Below, piece by piece: positions 39,185-51,509 of a stretch of DNA of 64,000 bases. A program made the translations under genes and the position numbers. Origin of the DNA: Nicotiana tabacum (taxonomy: Eukaryota; Streptophyta; Magnoliopsida; Solanales; Solanaceae). Under the pieces are notes generated by a model, which worked only from the letters and a program-made list of their open reading frames with translations, searched no databases and had not been told where the DNA came from. The stretch lies in contig NC_134097.1 in NCBI RefSeq assembly GCF_000715075.1, positions 130,012,997-130,076,996 on the forward strand, in the 5' to 3' direction. Every line of letters starts with the position of its first letter. Positions within the stretch are counted from its first letter, which is position 1.

Positions 39185-42100
39185 TTTTCTTTTTACTGGT
39201 CCTAATGACATGGCATGCACAGCGGATCTTCGACCTAGTCTAAATAATCAATCTGAATCTGACTCAATGATGCAAGAGGTCGTTTGTGATAATGAACCCG
39301 AAGGTGACGAAGGGGAAGCCTTCGAAGAAATAAACCGAGAACTGTGCCAATTTGAAGAGAAACCCAAGCCTAACCTAAATGACACTGAGGCTGTGAACCT
39401 AGGAGACGCTGATAACATCCAAGAGACCAAAATTAGCATCCACATTGAGCCGAATGTCAAAGCAGAATTGATCGAAACTCTCAGGGAATTCAAAGATGTT
39501 TTTGCATGGTCATATGATGATATGCCTGGATTGAGCACCGATTTAGTGGTTCACAAATTGCCCACTGACCCGGCATACCCTTCGGTCAAGCAAAAACTAA
39601 GGAAATTTAAAACAGAAATGAGTGTAAAGATCAAAGAAGAAGTGATTAAGCAGTTGCAATCGAAGGTCATTCGGGTCACTCGGTATCCCGAGTGGCTGGC
39701 CAATGTGGTACCAGTCCCAAAGAAGGATGGAAAAATCAGGGTGTGCGTCGACTACCGCAACCTCAACAAAGCAAGTCCCAAGGACAATTTCCCGTTACCC
39801 AACATTCATATCCTGATCGATAATTGTGCTGGGCGCGAGATCGGATCCTTTGTGGATTGCTATGCGGGTTATCATCAGATCCTAATGGACGAAGAGGATG
39901 CTGAGAAGACAGCGTTTATTACGCCATGGGGAACCTACTGCTATCGGGTAATGCCGTTCGGATTAAAGAACGCAGGAGCAACGTACATGCGAGCAATGAC
40001 TGATGTGTTCCATGACATGATACACAAAGAAATAGAAGTGTACGTCGATGATGTGATCATCAAATCTTGGCGTCAGGAGGACCATGTGGCATACCTAAGG
40101 AGATTTTTCCAAAGACTCCGGAGGTATGATATCAAGCTTAACCCGGCCAAATGCGCATTCGGGGTTCCATCAGGAAAGTTGCTAGGATTCATCGTCAGTC
40201 GACGGGGGATTGAGTTAGACCCATCCAAAATTGAATCCATCCGAGACTTGCCACCGCCAAGGAACAAAACAGAGGTAATGAGTTTGCTGGGTAGACTCAA
40301 CTACATCAGCAGGTTCATCGCTCAACTCACAGCAACTTGTGAGCCCATATTTCGGCTACTGAGAAAGGATGCTGCAGTAGGTTGGACAGCAGAGTGTCAG
40401 GAGGCCTTCGACCAAATCAAAGGGTATCTGTCTAATCCACCCGTATTGGTCCCACCTAAGCCCGGGAAACCCCTAATCCTTTACCTGACGGTCTTGGAAA
40501 ATTCATTTAGTTGTGTATTGGGGCAACATGATGACACAGGGAGGAAGGAGCAGGCCATCTACTATCTTAGCAAGAAATTCACAGTGCATGAGGTCAAGTA
40601 CACTCAACTCGAGAAAACATGTTGCGCCCTAACTTGGGTAGCTCAGAAGTTGAAGCACTACCTGTCTTCATACACTACTTATCTCATATCCCGTGTGGAC
40701 CCGTTGAAGTATATCTTTCAGAAACCTATGCCCACGGGAAGGTTGGCAAAATGGCAAATTCTGCTCACAGAGTTTGATATCATCTACGTGACAAGGACGG
40801 CCATGAAAGCCCAGGCACTGGCAGACCATTTGGCAGAGAATCCCGTCGATGAGAAATACGAGCCCTTAAGAACGTATTTTCCTGACGAAGAGGTGATGCA
40901 TACGAATGAGTTGGAAATACCCGAGGAACCGGGTTGGAAGCTTTTCTTCGATGGAACGGCAAACGCAAAAGGGGTTGGAATAGGAGCAGTACTCATTTCT
41001 GAAACAGGACGGCATTATCCTGTTACGGCTCAACTACGCTTCTATTGCACCAACAATATGGCCGAATATGAAGCTTGCATTCTGGGTCTGCGCTTGGCTG
41101 CTGACATGGGTGTCCAAGACGTCTTGGTCTTGGGAGACTCGGACCTCTTGGTACATCAAATTCAGGGTGAATGGGAAACACGAGATCTAAAGCTCATACC
41201 ATACCGACAATGCTTGCATGATCTGAGCAAGAAATTTCGATCGGTAAAGTTCAAACATATCCCGAGAGTTCACAATGAGGTTGCGGATGCCTTAGCCACC
41301 TTGGCATCAATGCTGCACCACCCTGACAAAATGTATGTTGATCCTCTACACATCCAGGTCCGTGATCAGCACGCCTACTGCAATGCCATAGAAGAAGAAG
41401 CGGATGGCGAACCCTGGTTTCATGATATCAAAGAATACCTTAGGATGGGGATATATCCAGAACATGCTTTTGGGGACCAAAAAAGAGCCCTTCGGCGTTT
41501 GTCGAATGGTTTCTTCCTCAGTGGAGGAGTATTGTACAAAAGAACCCCGGATTTGGGATTGTTGAGATGCATAGATGTCGGGCAGGCAACGACGGTTATG
41601 GCGGAAGTACATGCCGGAGTTTGTGGGCCACACATGAGCGGATATATATTGGCAAGAAAGATCCTTCGAACAGGGTGTTATTGGCTAACCATGGAACACG
41701 ACTGTATCACTTTCGTAAGGAAATGCCATCAGTGCCAGATACATGGAGATTTGATTCGTTCTCCGCCAACAAAGTTACATACGATGTCAGCACCCTGGCC
41801 GTTTGTAGCATGGGGCATGGATGTCATTGGGCCCATCGAGCCAGCAGCGTCCAACGGTCATAGGTTCATTCTAGTGACCATTGATTACTTCACCAAATGG
41901 GTTGAGGCTAAAACCTTCAAATCAGTAACTAAGAAAGCAGTGGTGGACTTTGTTCACTCCCATATCATCTGCAGATTTGGGATCCCAAAAGTGATCATCA
42001 CAGATAACGGTGCGAATCTTAATAGCAGCCTGATGAAAGAGGTATGCCAACAATTCAAGATTACACACCGCAATTCCACCCCATATCGTCCTAAGGCAAA

Positions 42101-42662
42101 TGGAGCAGTCGAAGCAGCCAATAAGAATATCAAGAAGATACTGCGAAAAATGGTGGAAGGGTCCAGACAGTGGCACGAGAAATTGCCCTTTGCTTTGTTG
42201 GGTTACCGCACTACCGTCCGGACTTCCATAGGCACAACTCCTTATTTGTTGGTGTATGGAACTGAGGCCGTGATCCCAGCGGAGGTCGAAATTCCGTCCC
42301 TCCGAATTGTCGCTGAAGCCGGGATTGATGATGATGAATGGGTAAAAGCTCGATTGGAACAGTTGAGCCTGATAGATGAGAAAAGATTGGCAGCAGTGTG
42401 CCATGGTCAACTGTATCAGAAGAGAATGGCAAGAGCATATAACAAGAAGGTGCGCCCCAGGAAGTTTGAGGTAGGGCAGCAGGTGTTAAAGAAGATCCTC
42501 CCACATCAGGTCGAAGCAAAAGGCAAATTCGCCCCAAATTGGCAAGGGCCTTATATCGTGACCAGAGTATTGTCCAACGGCGCTCTGTGTTTGACAGATA
42601 TCGAGGGTAGATGTGTCGACATGGCTATCAATTCAGATGCAGTCAAGAGATATTATGCGTAA
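39185..42662 (+). CDS. pol: Ogre pol: RT, dual RNase H, integrase, unit 2
   Basis: Same architecture as unit 1. The difference that matters is residue 709 (numbered from 39162), which is Asp (GAT at 41286-41288), so the second RNase H has its full D-E-D-D set (FFDGT, AEYEA, GDSDL, VADALA). In RT, residue 281 is Asp instead of Ala (near 40002). The YVDD box and the integrase D,D-35-E are intact. Of the two units this is the one with a potentially active pol. Confidence 0.9.
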
Positions 42663-42889
42663 TATCTTTAATTATGGCAATTTTTGGTTTATTTGTTTGT
42701 ATTTGGCATTTGATGGATAATGAGATGACGGAGGCAATTCTTTCTTCTATCCAAACACTGTTTAACCCTTGCTTCCCCCTTTGAGCCTTAAGTAATTCTT
42801 TCATACCCCTCTTTTGGAATCACTAATGGAAAGGACATGAAAAAAAAAAAAAAGAAGAAAAAAGAAGATAAAATCATAAGAAATACAAA

Positions 42890-42954
42890 ACCGTGGGAAC
42901 TACGTTTGACCTGATTCCTCAAAGAGGATACGTAGGCGCCTCACGGCTCGGTCA
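42890..42954 (+). repeat. CTACR structured motif, unit 2 copy 4
   Basis: Same as 25023-25087. Confidence 0.72.
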
Positions 42955-43234
42955 TAGTATGCATCATAGGGGATATCCGATGCATAATGTACATAGTGTG
43001 CGTAATAGGAACAGCGTGCGTAACGCACATAGCGCAACATAAGTATAAATAATAAATTCCCCAAGCAAGAAAACTGGGGCCGAAGTTATGTTTTAAAATT
43101 CCAACAAAGGTTCGATTCCAAAAGTTGTAGCACATCACCCATCAAATTATTTTCATTTCTTTCATAGCCTTTCTTTAACCCCACACCAAAACCAACATCA
43201 ACGTCCAAAAGACCTCCCGATCAATGTTCAAGAG

Positions 43235-43381
43235 ATGTCGAGTCAGGCGAATAAGACCGAGAATAATACACCAAGCCCCAGCAAAGAAGAGGATCGTAAG
43301 ATTGGGAACGAATTGATAGTCAAAGGAATCTCCAGAAAAGAGGGTCGTATCTACAACACCCCGATTCCTCGAAAGAAATAA
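43235..43381 (+). CDS. Small hydrophilic ORF after pol, unit 2
   Basis: 48 codons, the counterpart of 25368-25514; possibly chance. Confidence 0.2.
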   Translation: MSSQANKTENNTPSPSKEEDRKIGNELIVKGISRKEGRIYNTPIPRKK

Positions 43382-43563
43382 AATGAGAGAGTCTCATCGG
43401 TGAAAACCTTCGCAGGCACCGAGAGGCGATGTAAGATGAGGGATATAAAATGAGAGAGTATTATAGGTGAAGACCTTCACAGGCACCATAAGGCGCCGGG
43501 AGATGAGAGAAAAGAGAGAGTCTCATTAGTGAAAACCCCTCGAAGGGCACTATGAGGCGACGA
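43382..43563 (+). repeat. Structured triplet, unit 2
   Basis: Same as 25515-25696. Confidence 0.72.
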
Positions 43564-44291
43564 AACAGATCAGCAAAGCTACCACATTCGCAACAAGATG
43601 AACATCCATTTATCATCCCCAGCAAGTCAGACCGTCGGACAAATCGATTGATACAAATAGACTGGGTCGGGAATCTATGGTGCACGTCATGATCACGGGG
43701 ACCAGTTGTGTCCTCCAGATAAGTTCTTTGGATTGTCTCCTCCCACAAAATATTGGTTCAGAAAGTTTTTCTTTTTTCCATGTCTTTATTTCTTTTCCTA
43801 AAATGTGTCTTGAAAGGATTTTTCAAAGCTTACTACCAGAAACCAAAGGAGAATTCATCCAATGCAGGATGATACAAACAGTCTTAAAGGCCGGTCCCAG
43901 GCAATGCAGGGATTGTGCCCGGAAATTTTGGAAGAAGTAAGCTCCAAAAGGGAGTGGTTTCGGGAGTTAGAAGCAGACTCCCACATCATGTGTTTAAAGA
44001 GAAAGCAGAAAAGGGGATAAATTGAAAACTAATCCCCAGCAGGCTAGAGACCCCCAACAGGCAACTTTGCCTGCCAACCAATTATGGGGACAAAGAGCAA
44101 GAAAAGGGGAAGAGAGAAAAATTGCTCGCCAGAAAGGCACCCTCTACCACCACGATTAAAACTGACTAAATCCTTTTGTCTTTTGCAGGAGAGCAAAGAA
44201 TTGATGACGGCAACAAGATGCAATGCCATGGAAGTTACCAAAAACCGGGGCAGAAAATTTTCTGCCGATTGTCGAAAATTTTCTCGGAAGA

Positions 44292-45167
44292 GCGGGAATA
44301 CATTTTAAGTTCTAGGTCGCCCACCAGTATAATGCGGGAATACTTTTAAGTTCTAGGTCGCCCACCAGTATAATGCGGGAATACATTTAAGTTCTAGGTC
44401 GCCCACCAGTATAATGCGGGAATACTTTTAAGTTCTAGGTCGCCCACCAGTATAATGCGGGAATACATTTTAAGTTCTAGGTCGCCCACCAGTATAATGC
44501 GGGAATACATTTAAGTTCTAGGTCGCCCACCAGTATAATGCGGGAATACATTTAAGTTCTAGGTCGCCCACCAGTATAATGCGGGAATACTTTTAAGTTC
44601 TAGGTCGCCCACCAGTATAATGCGGGAATACATTTTAAGTTCTAGGTCGCCCACCAGTATAATGCGGGAATACTTTTAAGTTCTAGGTCGCCCACCAGTA
44701 TAATGCGGGAATACATTTAAGTTCTAGGTCGCCCACCAGTATAATGCGGGAATACTTTTAAGTTCTAGGTCGCCCACCAGTATAATGCGGGAATACATTT
44801 TAAGTTCTAGGTCGCCCACCAGTATAATGCGGGAATACATTTAAGTTCTAGGTCGCCCACCAGTATAATGCGGGAATACATTTAAGTTCTAGGTCGCCCA
44901 CCAGTATAATGCGGGAATACTTTTAAGTTCTAGGTCGCCCACCAGTATAATGCGGGAATACATTTAAGTTCTAGGTCGCCCACCAGTATAATGCGGGAAT
45001 ACATTTAAGTTCTAGGTCGCCCACCAGTATAATGCGGGAATACATTTAAGTTCTAGGTCGCCCACCAGTATAATGCGGGAATACATTTTAAGTTCTAGGT
45101 CGCCCACCAGTATAATGCGGGAATACATTTAAGTTCTAGGTCGCCCACCAGTATAATGCGGGAATAC
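44292..45167 (+). repeat. 41-bp tandem array, 21 units, unit 2
   Basis: Same copy number and same order of A, B and C variants as the unit 1 array. Confidence 0.95.
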
Positions 45168-45427
45168 TTTTGTTTGAGTCATTGAGGTTTTATTTTAGCA
45201 GACGCATTTGCTAACAAAAGTTTTGTTTTACCCGTAGGAGATGCACATCCTAGCCTAGTCTTTAGTTTACTCATCATTGCATCAGTAGTATAAATGAGTT
45301 ACAATTTTGCTAACGACTCACGAATCTTCCTAGTACAAACTGGGTTAGGAAATTTTGTTTGTTTTGTTTGTTTTGATTGTCAGGGACCCGCCTGTAGAAT
45401 GGAGGGTGTTGCGTGTCAAAGAAAAGA

Positions 45428-45581
45428 AGAAATCAGGCGTCCACCTGGAGAACAAGGACAAAGAAAAATAGAAGTCAGGCGTCCACCTGGAGAACAAGGA
45501 CAAAAGAAAGAAGAAATCAGGCATCCACCTGGAGAACAAGGACAAAAGAAATAGAAATCAGGCACCCACCTGGAGAATAAG
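45428..45581 (+). repeat. 42-bp tandem array, 4 units, unit 2
   Basis: Same as 27561-27714. Confidence 0.85.
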
Positions 45582-46032
45582 GGAATACAATTGAAGTATT
45601 GAAGTCAAAAGCCCGCTCATATGAGAAAGGAGCACACTCATAATCAATAAAGCAGAGGAATACAACAGGAATCCCCATCAAGAAGCAATAAAAATCCCCA
45701 GCATTCACAAAAGGCTGGTCAGAAAAGAGAAAAACAAAAAGGGAGAAAAACACGAAAGTGGAGAGCAAATGTGGTCTGCTCAAGAACTAGCACCTACAAC
45801 TAGCAAGTATCAAGGTTCAGATCCAAAGTCTGCGTGAAGCACCATTCAAGACTCAAGACCAAGCTTCAGAAGACTTAAGAGATAGGAATCCTTGTAACTA
45901 GTAGCTGATAGGCTTAGTTAGTCTTTTTCAGTTTTCATTTTTGTTGTAATGACAGGATCGCGGACCGGAACCTCGACGGAACGGCACCTCGATCGGCTCT
46001 TCACCTCGGTACACTTCACTATCTCTCTCATT

Positions 46033-46103
46033 TCCGAACTACACGTGGCCTGATTCCTGTATAACCAAGGATATGTAGGCAGCTCAGATACCAGGGCTCG
46101 GTC
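46033..46103 (+). repeat. CTACR structured motif, unit 2 copy 5
   Basis: CTACA/TGTAG form, as at 28166-28236. Confidence 0.75.
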
Positions 46104-46203
46104 ACAATCCCTCCCTTTCCTTAAGTGTAGTCCGTCCAAGCAATGGTCGGGTCAAAAACACGTCTGGTCGTTCTTTGTCGGAAAACTCTTCGTGTTTCCA
46201 GTC

Positions 46204-46216
46204 AAAGAGGGGCAGC
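46204..46216 (+). other. Polypurine tract, unit 2
   Basis: AAAGAGGGGCAGC directly before LTR3. Confidence 0.8.
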
Positions 46217-48815
46217 TGTAAGCACGTGATTTTTAACCCTCCCCGAGAATTTTCACATTTTTAGCGTGAATATGTGAAATTGGGTCTAGTATAGCTATTT
46301 TAACTATTTTACCTTATTTTGTTGCAAAAAGAAAAAAATCACAAAATATATATATAAATTTTAGTTTATGTATTTCTCATAAACTTGAAAAATACAAAAA
46401 AATTGTACTTTATTTTGGTACTTTATATAAAATTCGAAAATTACAAAAAATATAATTCTATTAATGATTTGTAGTCATTTTAATTTTGGAAAAATACAAA
46501 AAATATTACTTTATATTTTGTCTTTATTAAAAAACGAAAATTACAAAAAATAGTTTTTTATTAATATTCTATAGTCATTTTAACTTTGAAAAATACAAAA
46601 AAATATTACTTCATATTTTATCTTAATATTTAAGAAAAACGAAAATTACAAAAAAAATAGTTTCATTAATATTTTGTAGCTATTTTAAATCTTTAAAAAA
46701 AATAAAATATTTTAAAAAAATATATAGTTTTGTTTAAATACTAGTCTTATTTTTGGTAGTTATTTTGCTTACATAGGACTAGTTAAGCAACGTGTTCCTA
46801 TTTCTCGGGTCCGGGCAAAAGAATAATATTCGGGTTCAAACTACCCGGTTTTAGGCCTAATTTTCGGACCTAGCCCATAATAAACCGTGTCCAGGACACG
46901 TGGGGAACCCCACCACGCGTGGGGGACATATGCCTTGAACCCCACCACGCGTGGGCTCATTTTTCTGGGCAAAGACTATACAAATACACGGACAAAACTT
47001 TGAATTGGGGGGATTTTTGGGAATTTTGGAATTTAAAAAAAAAAAAGAAAAAAAAAAGAAAAAGAAAACAGCTACTGTTGACGCTTCTTCTTCATAAAAG
47101 AAGAAGAAGCAAAAACCTAAAGAAAACAGAACAAAACCAGCCCCCCTCCATTACCAAGCAGACCCCTCCCCCTCGTCGTCATTTCCAAACCCAACACCAA
47201 ACGAACGCCATAACCACTAGCCCGTTCGTCGCCCCAGCTGCCGGAACCACCGGAGCCCCGTCGAGACCCACCACTGTTTCTGCCTCCTCCATCACCACCA
47301 TCAACAAACCACCATTGTTACCCATCTAGCGTCGCCACCAGCTTCACCAACACTACGACTAACACCTTCCCCGGCACCCCTACTGTCCAAACCACCTACT
47401 GCCGCAGGTCCAGCCATGAACGACCACCCTCGTCCTCCCAAACACCACCCCGACGCCATAACCACCACCCCCCACGTCCAAACCACCAAACAGGTCCGTC
47501 AGTAGCCCCCTCCCCCCGCGTCGACCTTACTGCTGTCGACGTCGTTCCGTCTTTCGCAGGCAGTTGCGGGTTGCCGCGATCCCGCCTTGCCGAGTTTTCT
47601 GTTTTCCGTCGAGGTCGACTTTGGTTCGTCGAGGTGCTGTCCGAGGTTCCGTCGTTGTTCTTCGTTCAGAGAGGTCCGGCTTGAGTTCCGTCGGAATCGT
47701 GTTTGTCGTCCTGAGTTTGTCGAGGTGCAAAGGTTAGTAAACCTCGATGTATTAGATAAATAAACTTACGTTGAATGTTGGAGATGCAATATAAAAATTG
47801 GTATGGAAATTTTCTGCCTATGTTTCATTGTCTGCATTTTGGTTCATTTTGCGTTGTGTTATTCTTGTTTATTTGATGTCATTTAATCAAGTTGGGCTAG
47901 TTGTTCTATGACACAAGTTTGACATTAATCTGTTCGTCTTTTCCTTCGGTTAGTTCATTCGAAAAAATAGTATTAGTGCATGCTGTTACTACTACCGAAA
48001 TACTCATTTGCTAAAACTCTTTTTATTAAACTTCTAACAAGTTATGAGATTTTAGTTGTAAAGAAGCTGTAAGGTTTAGTATGGTTAAAAACGTAAAAAT
48101 GGCATCCCTTTAAAAATATAAAAAATAAATAAATAGTAAATAATAATAATAAAAAATAAAATGAGACGAGCCTCGCCAAATAAAAGGGACAAATTGCGGG
48201 GCCCTCACAAAATATATGTATTAAATATTTAGATCCCGGGATGGGTCGTTTAGCAAATTTCACGGCCCTACCCAAAAATAATAATGTGCTAGTCGCTTTA
48301 GGCGCACCTTTAATAATCTAATTTTCTTAAACTCGGGTGTGCATTTCATGCGACCCAAATCCAAATCCTAAAACATCAAATAAAATATGTTTCGGATTGT
48401 GGGTGCATTTCATGTGACACAGTCCAAAGATATATTTTAAGCGATGTTCACATTCTTGTAAAAACAATAATAATAAAGCGGTTAAAAGATAAATTTGCAC
48501 ATAAGTTCATAGTGTATTAAAAATCAGATAAATAAGCCAAATATAACAGTTGAGCGACCGTGCTAGAACCACGGAACTCGGGAATGCCTAACACCTTCTC
48601 CCGGGTTAACAGAATTCCTTATCTAGATTTCTGGTACGCAGACTGTAATATAGAGTCATTATTTTCCTCGATTCGGGATTAAAATTGGTGACTTGGGACA
48701 CCCTAAATCTCCCAAGTGGCGACTCTGAAATAAACAAATAAATCCCGTTTCGATTGTCCTTTAATTGGAAAAAACTCCCTTGCGCCCCACGGGCGCGGAA
48801 AAAGGAGGTGTGACA
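46217..48815 (+). repeat. Ogre LTR3 (2599 bp)
   Basis: It has the same TG..CA ends but is followed by PBS and leader sequence, not by a target duplication or Athila sequence. It differs from LTR2 by one substitution I noticed and several homopolymer lengths. Confidence 0.93.
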
Positions 48816-49022
48816 GCTCTGGCGACTCCGCTGGGGATTAATAACCCAGAACCACTGGTTCAGGGTTAGAAATTCGAGCTTAGATAAATTGTTATATTTG
48901 GCTTTATCTGATTTTTTACATGTTTTAAGCCTAATGTGCTAAATGTTGCTTTTACCGCTTTGATATTATGTGAACTGTATATAAATTGTGCCGAAACCCA
49001 TCTTCTCTCTGAGTCTACTAAA
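48816..49022 (+). mobile_element. Truncated third Ogre unit: PBS and start of leader
   Basis: The PBS (48820-48837) and about 200 bp of leader match 13084-13283 base for base, then diverge after GAGTCT. The next bases (ACTAAAAC against TCTAAATC) still resemble each other, which suggests a microhomology junction with the Athila spacer. Confidence 0.85.
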
Positions 49023-50201
49023 ACGAACTTGAGAGTGTGAAGTCTGGGCTCAGTTGTGGACTTATAAATCTATGCCTTAATATTGAACATCTTGCCTTGC
49101 TCGAACGCTTGTATGAGTGTGTTGATAAACTGATTCAGAATGAGTTACATGTTGTGTGTGTGTGAGGTTTGTGGTATTCTGTGCATTGCATTTGATGCCT
49201 AGAACTTGCCCGGTGTGTTTGCAAAGCGAAATAGTAGTTTGTTCAGTCTTGGAAGTGATATAGGCATTTCTTTGTTGAGCCAGATATCTATATTTTACCC
49301 GCCTAATTGTCATATATCGTAGTTAACCCCTTTGAGCCTGTAATCCTGTTTCTTTGGCAACCACATTACAAGTCTTACCCAATTGCTTGAATTAACCATC
49401 TTTGTGAACCGTTGTAACCTCTCATGAGCACTTGAATTGTTTATGAACTTTGTAAAAGTTAAAGTGTGGGGTGGTTGGTTTGGCTTTTGAGTGGAACTAA
49501 TGAAATAAGGAGAAAGGGTGCATTGATTTGAAAAGCAAGAGCCACTTGAATTGAAAAAGAAAAGAATGAAAAAAAAAACAATATTCTTTGATAGTGGTGA
49601 CTTTTGATATAATTATGCTTAAATAATTTGGGAGTTGATGTATATTAATGTGAAGGTGGAGTTTGGCTTGACATAAGTATAGGATTTGAATGTTAAAGTA
49701 TAAGTATTAAAGTGCTAAGGGAGTTGTAGTCACTCTTATATCTAAATGTATCCTACCCGTCCCTCAACCTACATTACAACCAAATAAAGTCCTAATTGAT
49801 CCTAGATTGAATGAGCTCCATTAGTAGAGTAGTACACTACGGGCAAGCTTATGGTGCATCTTTTGTGGCATATGAATGTTATTTCTGAGAGTGAGTGAAT
49901 TCTTGATATCTTCGATTCCTTGTGTTTAAATTTTATGCGTGTGGAACTGCTCTCAGATTTTTAATGTGAGGGAATGTGACTCAGGAAGAAAAAGTAAGTC
50001 TTCACCTCTGTTAGAGTAACTAGAGTGAGCGCAAGTGTGTCATGGCAGTAGAGTCTGCAACTGGGGTGTGACCGGCACATTTCTTAGGCTGTTCTGTCAA
50101 AATGGAAGGTGTGACATACATGGGGTAATGCGTCAAATGGTTAGGCCTAGAAGTGTGGTTTAGCTTGCTCGAGGACGAGCAAAGGTTTAAGTGTGGGGTG
50201 T
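49023..50201 (+). other. Athila 3' spacer
   Basis: No gene is visible. It contains a PPT-like AAAGTGTGGGGTGG (49460-49473) and ends with GAGGACGAGC and the PPT. Confidence 0.7.
50186..50201 (+). other. Athila polypurine tract
   Basis: TTTAAGTGTGGGGTGT directly precedes the 3' LTR; the preceding CTTGCTCGAGGACGAGC is a palindrome often seen at this place in Athila. Confidence 0.75.
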
Positions 50202-51504
50202 TGATAATAGGTGAATTTAACTTTATTCAGACCCTAAATAACCGCCTTCTTGCATAGTTTTGATAATAAAAGTGATAACAAAATGCTCTTATTAGTGCTT
50301 TTCATGATTTGCAGGTTATATATGACTAAGGAAGGCTAGGGAGCACGTTTGGAGTGAAAAAAAATGAAGAAAGAGAGGCCAACCATGAAATATCCCAAGT
50401 GAACCATGCAAAACAGGCTGAAGAATCAGAAAACTGAGTCTATCGCGGTTCCACCACGACCGCGGTAGAACCGCGGTGAAGGATGTTCGCGGATAGAAGG
50501 ATGATCAGAGGCCATGTTTGGCCGCGGTTCTACCGCGACCGCGGCAGAACCGCGGCAAGAGGCGGGAATTTCAGGGACTAAAGTGCAAAACACGGGATTT
50601 TTAGCCCAAAACCCTATTTTAAACACTAGACTTCGCCCAAGAGAGGCATGTATTGATTTTGAGAGTATCTTGGCAAGAAAAACAATTGTGAGAGATCACC
50701 CAAAACATCTTTCTTCTTTTCTTTGATTTCTATTGCTAGTTTATGATGAATCTTATCTTAGTTTGTTTACCCATAGTTATGAGTAGCTAAATCTTTTGTC
50801 TAAGGTTTTGATGGAACCTATTGGGGGATGAACTTCTTGTTTATGTGAATACAAATTGCTAGTTTCAATCTTTATTTGTTCAACTTTGTGTATGTTGTAG
50901 TTAATTGACAGGATCCTCAATTAGTTGTGCCTATTTAGTGTGCATAACTCGGGAGAGAGTGCATATTTAGGTTATTGTTGAATAACAACACTCCTAAAGT
51001 ATAAGAGGAATCTATAACTGCGGGTTTAAAGGCGGGATTAGGGATAACGAAGCCTTGGGTACAATCTTAAGTGAACTGTGTTAATTAAAGCTAGCTAGTG
51101 TATCTCGGGAGAGTGCAATAGTATATTACTGTGATTACTCGGGAGAGATTTATGGTAAGACGAGCGTTCATGATTGATAGAGAAGTGTTGGTACATTTGT
51201 ATGAAGCATAAACAGAAGGGATTCCATCAATAGGGGAAATCTTTACCTTAGCTTTATCTCTTCATTGTTTACAACCTTAGCGTTTTAGTTTACAGCCTGT
51301 TTAATTTACTTGCAATCTTAGTTAATAAAGAAATCATCAACTTGTGATTCAAACATTTGGCAAGCTGGTTCTGAAGAGTTTAGTGAGTCTAAAGATAGTG
51401 ATTGATAGGTTGACTCTCTGTGGATTCGACCCTGGGCGTAATACTCGGGTTATATTTGCAACGTCCGCATTGTCCTTTTTATAAGGCATAGTTGGGCGTG
51501 ATCA
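50202..51504 (+). repeat. Athila 3' LTR
   Basis: 1303 bp, the full-length partner of 877-2179. Its CG-rich hairpins (50444-50476, 50522-50555) are closer to perfect than those in the 5' copy, e.g. CCACGACCGCGG against CCAGGACCGCGG. Confidence 0.95.
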
Positions 51505-51509
51505 ATACC
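51505..51509. repeat. Right target-site duplication of the Athila insertion
   Basis: ATACC, matching 872-876. Confidence 0.92.

Larger units (their letters stand above)
42663..46216 (+). other. Ogre unit 2 3' non-coding region
   Basis: Same series of motifs and arrays as unit 1. The only substitution I noticed is T for C near 44029. Confidence 0.75.
10497..49016 (+). mobile_element. Ogre/Tat-type element as a tandem array: three LTRs, two internal regions, truncated third unit
   Basis: The order is LTR1 (10497-13083), internal 1, LTR2 (28350-30950), internal 2, LTR3 (46217-48815), then about 200 bp of a third internal region that stops between 49016 and 49025. Unit spacing is 17,853 and 17,867 bp. 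The Ogre/Tat assignment rests on great length, a tRNA-Arg-type PBS, an ORF before gag, dual RNase H and an intron before RT. I spotted only about six substitutions plus homopolymer changes between the two internal regions. A single insertion would give two LTRs, so this looks like unequal recombination, later truncated on the right; an assembly or haplotype artefact is the alternative. Confidence 0.9.
877..51504 (+). mobile_element. Athila-lineage Ty3/gypsy retrotransposon, interrupted by an Ogre array
   Basis: The element is bounded by two 1303-bp LTRs with TG..CA ends and flanked by a 5-bp duplication. Its order is LTR, tRNA-Asp-type PBS, gag, protease, RT, RNase H, integrase, spacer, third ORF, long spacer, purine-rich tract, LTR. 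Athila membership rests on the PBS, the DLG-type protease, the FMDD polymerase motif, the third ORF after integrase, and the GGACGAGCAAAGG..AAGTGTGGGG sequence before the 3' LTR. An Ogre/Tat array (10497 to about 49016) sits in its 3' spacer. By eye the LTRs differ at about 25 positions (about 2%), so the insertion is much older than the Ogre array inside it. Confidence 0.93.
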
